Origin: Methanomassiliicoccales archaeon UBA280
Lineage (GTDB): Archaea; Thermoplasmatota; Thermoplasmata; SG8-5
Direction: 5' to 3'
Length of the DNA stretch: 25,325 nt
NCBI GenBank assembly: GCA_002499085.1
Contig: DAKD01000034.1
Location: 1 to 25,325, forward strand
This document shows, piece after piece, positions 20,139-25,325 of the stretch (the first letter of the stretch is position 1; each line of letters opens with the position of its first letter). The position numbers were made by a program, and so were the translations under genes. The notes under the pieces are model-generated. The model was not told the DNA's origin. It was given only the letters and a program-made list of their open reading frames with translations, and ran no database searches.

Positions 20139-23100
20139 TTCAATTCCTCCAGCTGAAGCCTCATGGCCACGCCAAGGCTGAGAAGCTCGTCCATGAGCAA
20201 CTTGAAGGCATAGCTTGTCTGAACCGGGTAAACGCTCGAGTTGTTTCCGCACACCGGGCATCTCAGGACACCCCTGCGGTCCATCATGGCGACATGGCCG
20301 CATTTGGGGTTGCCGCAGATGAACTGAGTTGTTCCGTCTGACTCGTCAAGCAGCCTGTCCTTTATCACCATGGCCGCGCCGTGGCCTATCAAACAGTCAC
20401 GCTCCATCTCGCCGAACCTCAGGCCTCCCTGCCTTGAACGGCCTTCCGTTGGCTGGCGCGTCAGGATCTGTACGGGACCTCTGGACCGCACGTGCATCTT
20501 GCCCGACACCATGTGGTGCAGCTTCTGGTAGTAGATGACGCCGATGAAGATGTCCGCCTCGATGAGTTCGCCAGTGATTCCGTTGAACATGACCTCCCTG
20601 CAGTTGTGCTTGAAGCCGGCCTCGACCAGCGCCTTCCTGAGGGAGTCCTCCCTCTCTCCGCTGAACGGCGTGCCGTCTATGAACCTGCCTTCCATGGCGC
20701 CGACCTTGCCGCCTATCATCTCAAGGACATGGGCAACGGTCATTCTTGACGGGATGGCATGCGGATTGATTATCAGGTCCGGCGTCATCCCGGATTCGGT
20801 AAAGGGCATGTCCTCCGGCGAAATTATGTGGCCGATGACTCCCTTCTGGCCGTGCCTTGATGCGAACTTGTCCCCGAGCTCGGGTATCCTGGGATCCCTG
20901 ACCTTGACCTTCACGAGCCTGGAGCCGTTCTCGGTCTCGGTGAGCATGACGCTGTCAACCCATCCTTTCTCTCCGGGCCTGACTATGACGGATGTCTCGC
21001 GCCGCTTCTGAGGCGTGAGGAAATCAGTGTCCTCCTCCAGGAATCTCGGCGGAGAGGTCTTTCCGACCAGCACGTCCCCGCCCGAGATGTAAACCTCTGG
21101 GTTTATCAGCCCGTCCTCGTCCAGGTTGTTGTACGAAAGGTCAGCCCTCGCGCCCCTGACGTCGGGTGGCGGGATCTCGAAATGGTCCTCCTGGCCTCCG
21201 GGGTAGCGTCTCTCCTCGGCCTTGTAGGTCCTGAAGAACGACGAGTGGCCCAGGCCTCTCTCGATCGAGGCCCTGCTGAAGACCAGGGCGTCTTCCATGT
21301 TGTAGCCGTGGTAGCACGTGACTGCGACGACGAAGTTCTGGCCGCCCGGCCTTTCCTTGAAATGCACGTATTTCATGATCTCGGTCTGGACCATGGGCTG
21401 CTGCGGGTAATGCATGAGATGCCCGCGGGTATCGGGCCTTATCCTGTAATTGGAGTCGGCCATCCCGAGCGACTGCTTGGCCATTGCCGAGCCCATCGTT
21501 ATCCTCGGAGAGGAATTGTGTTCAGGGTAGGGAACCATTCCGGATGCCACACCGAGTATCAGCATGGGGTCGATCTCCATGTGCGTGTGCTCAGGCAGCA
21601 GCAGCTTCGGAACCTCTATATCCCCATCGCAGAAACCGCAGGCCAGCTTTGCCATGGACTCTGTCGTGCCCACGTTGGTCCATGTGACATTGCCCTCGGA
21701 AAGAAGCTTTCCGCAGTTCGGGCATTTGGAAGGAGCGGTGAAAGGCACGACCGCGATGAACGAGTCCTCCTCCTCCTCGGCGTCGATCCACTCGACCACG
21801 CCCTCCCTGATGAGGTCCTTCATCTTCATGCGGCCGCCCACCAGGCCTTCCAGGTGGCGCTTGGTCAGCATGAGCCTGCCGTCCTTGACCACGAGAAGCG
21901 GCCTCCTCAGGCGGCCCTCGTCGCAGTTTATGACTATGTCGTTCATGTCGGTGTCGAATCTGAGGTTCACTTCGTGTGACAGGATGCCGCCCCTCCGGCG
22001 CTGGCGTATCTCCTCCACCAGATCCTTGGGCTTGTCATGGGTCCCGACAAGGTCTCCGTTGACGTAGACCCTTGTGAGGTCTGTCTGCTGGCTTTTAACC
22101 TCTTTCACGCCCAGGTCGATGAGCAGCTGCTTCATTTCCCTGTCATGCGAACGCTCGCTGACGTCCACCAGAAGGGCGCAGTTCTTCACGAGCCCGCAGT
22201 TCTGGCCTTCCGGGGTCTCGTTCGGGCAGAGCCTGCCCCACTGCGTGGGATGAAGGTCCCTGGCCTCGAAATGAGGCTGGGTCCTCGTCAGCGGCGACGT
22301 GACCCTCCTGAGATGGCTCATCGTGCTCATGTTCGAAGTGCGGTCCAGCAGCTGGGAAACGCCCACGCGGCCGCCCACCCAGTTTCCCGTGGAAAGCGCG
22401 TGCAGCAGCCTCTGCGTCAGCAGGTCCGGCCTTATGGCCGAGCTGATCTTCATGTTCTTCTTCTTGGCATAGCCCCTCTCAAGCTGGTACTTGAGGTCCT
22501 TGACCAGGTTGGTGAATGAGACCCTGAACAGGTCCTCCATCAGGTCTCCGGAGAGCTTGAGCCTCTTGTTGGCGTAATGGTCCTTGTCGTCCTCCCCGCG
22601 CATCCCCAGGAACAGCTCCAGAACCGTTCTTGCCATCCTCCCGAGGAATATGGACTTCTTCAGCCTGTCGTTGGGTGCGTCGCCCAGATGGGGCAGCAGC
22701 GCCTTGTCGATTATGGACTCGACCTTCTTCTCCCTGTATTCCTTGGCCTGGCCGGTTGCGAATTTCTTCTCGAGCCAGAGAATCGCGTCCTCGGTCGAGT
22801 GGATTCCGAGGGGCGGATACAGCTTCTCGTCGCCGCACTCCTCGATGTTGGCATAGACAATCGTGTCCATCTTCTTGTCCGAGACTATGGCATTGTAGAT
22901 GTCCTCGTCCGCCTCCATCCCGAGGGCTTTCATGAGAATTATCAGAGGTATCTGGCCTGTGGCCGCGGCCACTGAGACCGTGAGTATGCTGTCCCGCTTC
23001 TTCTCCAGCAAGGTAAGTGACCTGTAGCCTTCCTTCTGGGAGAAAACCTTTGCAATCTCCGTCCTGGTGCCGTACCTCTCGTTGTACTCGGCCAGAACCC

Positions 23101-23752
23101 TGTTCGGGGCCAGGTCCTCGAGCGAGATCAGAACCCTTTCGGTCCCGCTGACTATGAAATATCCGCCCGGGTCGCACGGGTCTTCGCCGAGCTTCGCCAG
23201 CTTGTCCTTGTATGTCATCTTGGCGAGAACTTCCTCCTTGGGAGCGCCGGGGCCTGCGAACATCCTGTCGATGTTTTCCTCGTCCAGGCAGCATTTCCTG
23301 CTCTTTACCATGAGGGGCAGGTTGCCGATGTGCACGGTCTCCGGCTCCTTCTCGACACCGTTCTCGATGATTGTGAATGTCAGGTTGATGGGAGCCAGGT
23401 ATGTCAGGTTCCTGAGCCTTGCCTCCATTGGAGTGAGAGGGTTCGTGGCTCCGTTGGCCTCCCTCACGATCGGGTCGCCTATCTTGATGGTGGGCTTCTC
23501 ATGCGGGTCGATGCGGCCGTCCTTGCCCCTCTTCCTGCCTATCCTGACCTCGACCACGTTTCCGTCTGTCCTGTCGTCATCCAGGCGGATGACGCCCCTG
23601 AGGCTCTCGTCCTTGGACACCCTTATGTTGTCCACTATCATCTGCATCCTGTTGTTGATGTTCTCCACAGTGGGCAGGAAGTCATTGTACGACGCAATAT
23701 GATGGTTCACAATGCTCCGTTCCCTGAAGAACGCGTCTACCAGTTCACGCAT
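20135..23752 (-). CDS. rpoB: DNA-directed RNA polymerase subunit B (unsplit)
   Basis: The second-largest subunit is coded by one 1205-residue gene, whereas many methanogens and haloarchaea split it into B' and B''. Recognisable segments include the N-terminal INNRMQMIVDNIRVS region, TPEGQNCGLVKNCALLVDVS, GDKFASRHGQKGVIG in the nucleotide-binding part, and two zinc knuckles: CPNCGKLL with a later CGFC in the middle, and CGNPKCGHVAMM with CPVCG at the C-terminus. The ATG is four bases after the rpoH stop. It forms the core of the polymerase with A' and A''. Confidence 0.97.
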   Translation of the reverse strand: MRELVDAFFRERSIVNHHIASYNDFLPTVENINNRMQMIVDNIRVSKDESLRGVIRLDDDRTDGNVVEVRIGRKRGKDGRIDPHEKPTIKIGDPIVREANGATNPLTPMEARLRNLTYLAPINLTFTIIENGVEKEPETVHIGNLPLMVKSRKCCLDEENIDRMFAGPGAPKEEVLAKMTYKDKLAKLGEDPCDPGGYFIVSGTERVLISLEDLAPNRVLAEYNERYGTRTEIAKVFSQKEGYRSLTLLEKKRDSILTVSVAAATGQIPLIILMKALGMEADEDIYNAIVSDKKMDTIVYANIEECGDEKLYPPLGIHSTEDAILWLEKKFATGQAKEYREKKVESIIDKALLPHLGDAPNDRLKKSIFLGRMARTVLELFLGMRGEDDKDHYANKRLKLSGDLMEDLFRVSFTNLVKDLKYQLERGYAKKKNMKISSAIRPDLLTQRLLHALSTGNWVGGRVGVSQLLDRTSNMSTMSHLRRVTSPLTRTQPHFEARDLHPTQWGRLCPNETPEGQNCGLVKNCALLVDVSERSHDREMKQLLIDLGVKEVKSQQTDLTRVYVNGDLVGTHDKPKDLVEEIRQRRRGGILSHEVNLRFDTDMNDIVINCDEGRLRRPLLVVKDGRLMLTKRHLEGLVGGRMKMKDLIREGVVEWIDAEEEEDSFIAVVPFTAPSKCPNCGKLLSEGNVTWTNVGTTESMAKLACGFCDGDIEVPKLLLPEHTHMEIDPMLILGVASGMVPYPEHNSSPRITMGSAMAKQSLGMADSNYRIRPDTRGHLMHYPQQPMVQTEIMKYVHFKERPGGQNFVVAVTCYHGYNMEDALVFSRASIERGLGHSSFFRTYKAEERRYPGGQEDHFEIPPPDVRGARADLSYNNLDEDGLINPEVYISGGDVLVGKTSPPRFLEEDTDFLTPQKRRETSVIVRPGEKGWVDSVMLTETENGSRLVKVKVRDPRIPELGDKFASRHGQKGVIGHIISPEDMPFTESGMTPDLIINPHAIPSRMTVAHVLEMIGGKVGAMEGRFIDGTPFSGEREDSLRKALVEAGFKHNCREVMFNGITGELIEADIFIGVIYYQKLHHMVSGKMHVRSRGPVQILTRQPTEGRSRQGGLRFGEMERDCLIGHGAAMVIKDRLLDESDGTTQFICGNPKCGHVAMMDRRGVLRCPVCGNNSSVYPVQTSYAFKLLMDELLSLGVAMRLQLEELK

Positions 23753-23756
23753 TATT

Positions 23757-24014
23757 TTACCCCCTTACGACAACCCTGTATGCTACCGACACGCCGGAAA
23801 CGGCGTGCGTCCTTACGATCCTGATCAGCCTGCCTTCCTCGATGTCGATACCCTTGGCTTCCTCGATGAGCTTAATGCAGGGGTCCGATTTCCTGATCTT
23901 CGGAAGCTGGTCCTTGCCGATATTGTATTTGGTCATTATCTTCTTCTCTTCGGCGATATCCACCAGGTGATGCTCAGGCACGTTGTCATGCTCCAAAACA
24001 TTGTAATCGGACAT
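23757..24014 (-). CDS. rpoH: DNA-directed RNA polymerase subunit H
   Basis: The 85-residue protein MSDYNVLEHDNVPEHHLVDI is the archaeal homologue of the C-terminal domain of eukaryotic RPB5. The ATG at 24014 follows a GGAGG ribosome site by seven bases and gives the normal length; an in-frame ATG at 24080 would add 22 unrelated residues. The C-terminal RVVVRG is typical. It is the first gene of the polymerase operon. No strong TATA box is seen just upstream; an AT-rich CATATTAG lies at about 24091-24098, directly after tRNA-Lys, so cotranscription with the tRNA is possible. Confidence 0.95.
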   Translation of the reverse strand: MSDYNVLEHDNVPEHHLVDIAEEKKIMTKYNIGKDQLPKIRKSDPCIKLIEEAKGIDIEEGRLIRIVRTHAVSGVSVAYRVVVRG

Positions 24015-24115
24015 TCCTAATCCCTCCGGGAAATCCCAGACTCGGCCGTTCTCCAAGCATAGCTTTTCTCTGCCATTCACACACCTCTGCTAATATGATG
24101 ACGGGCCCGGGGGGA

Positions 24116-24180
24116 TTTTCGGCGGGACACCGGCATCTCAGCCAGCTGTGCCAGCGATATTGATTGTTCGCCGGCCCCGG
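24116..24180 (-). other. Intron 3 (65 nt) in the T-loop of tRNA-Lys
   Basis: The central helix pairs TTCG (24186-24183) with CGAA (24121-24118) perfectly. The bulges are A A / C (24182-24180) and A A / T (24117-24115). The outer helix is the T-stem. The inner helix pairs CGGGGC (24179-24174) with GTCCCG (24128-24123), with one unpaired C at 24122. The excision site is the same 59/60 position as in tRNA-Ser of this window. Confidence 0.85.
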
Positions 24181-24202
24181 TTCGAACCCTCGGCCACCTG
24201 GT

Positions 24203-24238
24203 ATCTTCTCTAACCAACGCGAATCTGCATCAGTCGAG
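24203..24238 (-). other. Intron 2 (36 nt) at the canonical 37/38 site of tRNA-Lys
   Basis: The central helix pairs CTTT (24244-24241) with GAAG (24208-24205), including one T-G pair. The bulges are T A / C (24240-24238) and A T / A (24204-24202). The outer helix is the perfect anticodon stem. The inner helix is weak. This is the standard archaeal intron site. Confidence 0.85.
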
Positions 24239-24255
24239 TAAAAGCCAGATGCTCT

Positions 24256-24285
24256 TTCTAGAAGGCGGTTCCGAGAACAACCTTT
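24256..24285 (-). other. Intron 1 (30 nt) in the D-loop of tRNA-Lys
   Basis: The central helix pairs CTAG of exon 1 (24291-24288) with CTAG of the intron end (24261-24258). The 5' bulge is G T / A (24287-24285) and the 3' bulge is A A / A (24257-24255). The inner helix pairs AAGG (24284-24281) with CCTT (24265-24262). The outer helix is the D-stem, with two extra unpaired bases (A, G) on one strand, so the motif is slightly relaxed. Excision restores AGCTAGGTA. Confidence 0.8.
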
Positions 24286-24351
24286 ACCTAGCTGAGCTAC
24301 GGGCCCACCCAGTGTACTGTTGGTTTAGCCTTTCCCCCGATAAGCTGCCTA

Positions 24352-24359
24352 TATATAAA
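24352..24359 (-). promoter_or_regulatory. TATA box of tRNA-Lys
   Basis: TTTATATA on the minus strand predicts a start about 26 bases on (near 24330), leaving a 5' leader of about 20-25 nt. Confidence 0.65.
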
Positions 24360-24445
24360 GCTTAGCGTATATTTTGTAACATATAGGAAGACGCATCGGA
24401 CATTAATATAATCTTATTTGAATAATAATGAAAAATGAGAAAGTA

Positions 24446-25195
24446 TTAAATAACACATGCGGAAGATTTCTCCCGTTCGGGGTCCTTGTTCGATGATGCC
24501 GCCAATGATGCGATCTCGCTGGCTGCAAGGAATCGCCAACCGCCCGATTTGAGCCCTGCAAGCCTCAGAGGGCCTATTCTCTCCCTCACCAGGTCGCCGA
24601 CACTGTAGCCCAGATGTTCCAGCATCATTCTGATCTGGCGCTTCCGGCCCTCGTGAAGCACGAATCTGAGAAGCGTCATCGACCTGCCCCTCTTCAGAAC
24701 CTCGACCGTGCATGGCCTGGTCATCGTTCCCTCGATCGGAATTCCCGAGCCGAGTGCGGCCACATCTCCGTCCGAAACGCGGCCGTCCACGGTGACCACG
24801 TATTCCTTGTCTACTGAGGAAGAGGGATGTATCAGGCTATTGGCGAAATCCCCGTCGTTGGTCAGGATGAGTAGGCCGCGGCTGTCCGCGTCCAGCCTCC
24901 CGACGGGAAACACCCTTTCCGGGACATCGACCAGCTCGGTGACCAGGGGCCTTCCCGAGTCGCTTTCCAGGGAACATTCGTAGCCTGTCGGTTTGTTCAG
25001 CGCGATGTAAACCTTCTTCTCCGGCACCAGCGGGCGACCGTCCAGAAGTATCGAATCCGAATCGGTGTCCGCTGAATCCCCCAGGGAGGCTGTCCTGCCG
25101 TTCACGGTGACCCGGCCTTCGCTGATGATGCCCTCGGCATCCCTGCGCGAACAGAGGCCCGAGGCGGCAATCAGTTTCTGGATTCGCCCCTTCAT
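24446..25195 (-). CDS. RsuA/RluB-family rRNA pseudouridine synthase
   Basis: The 249-residue protein has an N-terminal S4 RNA-binding domain (about residues 3-50: IQKLIAASGLCSRRDAEGII) followed by the pseudouridine synthase core. The catalytic aspartate is Asp102 in VGRLDADSRGLLILTNDG. The HEGRKRQIRMMLEHLG stretch closes the active site. Such enzymes are common in bacteria, where they modify 16S or 23S rRNA, and uncommon in archaea, so acquisition from bacteria is likely; codon use looks ameliorated. The C-terminal 25 residues are charged and poorly conserved in kind. The ATG at 25195 lies about 28 bases from an AT-rich box, with no ribosome site, indicating a leaderless mRNA. Confidence 0.88.
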   Translation of the reverse strand: MKGRIQKLIAASGLCSRRDAEGIISEGRVTVNGRTASLGDSADTDSDSILLDGRPLVPEKKVYIALNKPTGYECSLESDSGRPLVTELVDVPERVFPVGRLDADSRGLLILTNDGDFANSLIHPSSSVDKEYVVTVDGRVSDGDVAALGSGIPIEGTMTRPCTVEVLKRGRSMTLLRFVLHEGRKRQIRMMLEHLGYSVGDLVRERIGPLRLAGLKSGGWRFLAASEIASLAASSNKDPEREKSSACVI

Positions 25196-25218
25196 GAGCG
25201 GGAAAAGCGGAACGGAGA

Positions 25219-25228
25219 TTTATTTATT
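25219..25228 (-). promoter_or_regulatory. TATA-like box of the pseudouridine synthase gene
   Basis: AATAAATAAA on the minus strand is centred about 28 bases before the ATG at 25195. The dispersed repeat copy 2 ends only 8 bases further upstream. Confidence 0.55.
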
Positions 25229-25235
25229 GGTGTTG

Positions 25236-25325
25236 GAGCTTGTCAAGAATTCAATGTTATTGAGATTATTGCAAGGGTCTAGGGTCTGCGTTTTCAAAAT
25301 GGGATAAAGGGTCTAGGGTCTTTGC
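25236..25325 (-). repeat. Dispersed element, copy 2 (runs off the window)
   Basis: This is the reverse-complement counterpart of 6352-6444, with about eight differences over the best 78 bases. It again carries TAGACCC-type heptamers and ends about 41 bases before the start codon of the downstream gene. The element probably continues beyond the end of the window. Confidence 0.85.

Larger units (their letters stand above)
24102..24306 (-). tRNA. tRNA-Lys(UUU) with three introns
   Basis: The exons, in transcript order, are 24306-24286, 24255-24239, 24202-24181 and 24115-24102 (21, 17, 22 and 14 nt; 74 nt in total). The acceptor stem GGGCCCG pairs perfectly with CGGGCCC (24109-24103), with discriminator G24102. 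The D-stem is GCTC/GAGC around the standard loop AGCTAGGTA. The anticodon stem is TCTGG/CCAGG around CTTTTAA, with anticodon UUU at 24242-24240. The variable loop is TGGCC. The T-stem is GAGGG/CCCCC, with one A-C mismatch (50-64), and the loop is TTCGAAT. CCA is not encoded. The three interruptions lie in the D-loop, at 37/38 and in the T-loop at 59/60, each with a BHB-like fold. Confidence 0.88.

Noticed and set aside
20139..20303. Upstream extension of rpoA1 by 55 residues
   Set aside because: The extension lies inside rpoB in another frame and has no similarity to A'. The ATG at 20138 has a ribosome site and overlaps the rpoB stop.

Overview
The window is archaeal chromosomal DNA. The clearest markers are an RNA polymerase operon in archaeal order (rpoH, unsplit rpoB, rpoA1, rpoA2, ribosomal protein L30e, NusA-like KH protein), a pyruvoyl-type arginine decarboxylase, an archaeal-type RNase P RNA, tRNA genes interrupted by bulge-helix-bulge (BHB) introns, and first genes of transcription units that have a TATA-like box about 25 bases before the start codon and no leader. 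The GC-rich host composition, frequent AGG/AGA arginine codons and single-chain RpoB suggest a euryarchaeal relative of the Thermoplasmatota. That placement is inference; no marker here fixes the lineage.

Layout. 1-711: RNase P RNA on the + strand, followed by three perfect stem-loops. 712-2837: a class II Fic protein (minus) divergent from a zinc-ribbon membrane-anchored protein (plus); a 10-bp inverted repeat brackets the fic TATA box. 2834-6181 (minus): an operon of HD-domain dNTPase, DeoC aldolase and an alpha-D-phosphohexomutase-family enzyme, plausibly a deoxynucleotide breakdown route. 6215-6489: heptamer repeats and a dispersed element whose second copy lies at the right edge of the window. 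6490-8517 (plus): guanine deaminase-like protein, tRNA-dihydrouridine synthase, a small basic membrane protein and an ArsC/LMW-phosphatase protein. 8518-9058: tRNA-Ser(GCU) with a T-loop intron and a nearby duplicate of its 3' exon. 9059-11210: arginine decarboxylase, a GT2 glycosyltransferase and a convergent UppP-type phosphatase. 11258-14913: an accessory island with small zinc-ribbon ORFs, an AT-rich membrane-protein pair in which one gene has a sharp composition switch, and a vapBC-like pair with a frameshifted toxin, all between two imperfect direct repeats of about 80 bp. 14963-24014 (minus): the RNA polymerase/NusA operon. 24102-24306 (minus): tRNA-Lys(UUU) carrying three introns, in the D-loop, at 37/38 and in the T-loop. 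24446-25195 (minus): a bacterial-type RsuA/RluB pseudouridine synthase.

The most striking result is RNA-level. Two unrelated tRNA genes about 15 kb apart are both interrupted at the same unusual T-loop site (59/60). One of them also has a D-loop intron. In each case the fold around the junctions gives a BHB-like motif and splicing restores a standard 7-nt T-loop. This points to a broad-specificity tRNA splicing endonuclease in this organism. The island, the duplicated tRNA 3' exon and the dispersed GGGTCTA-type element show that mobile or repetitive DNA has shaped the gaps between otherwise housekeeping genes.
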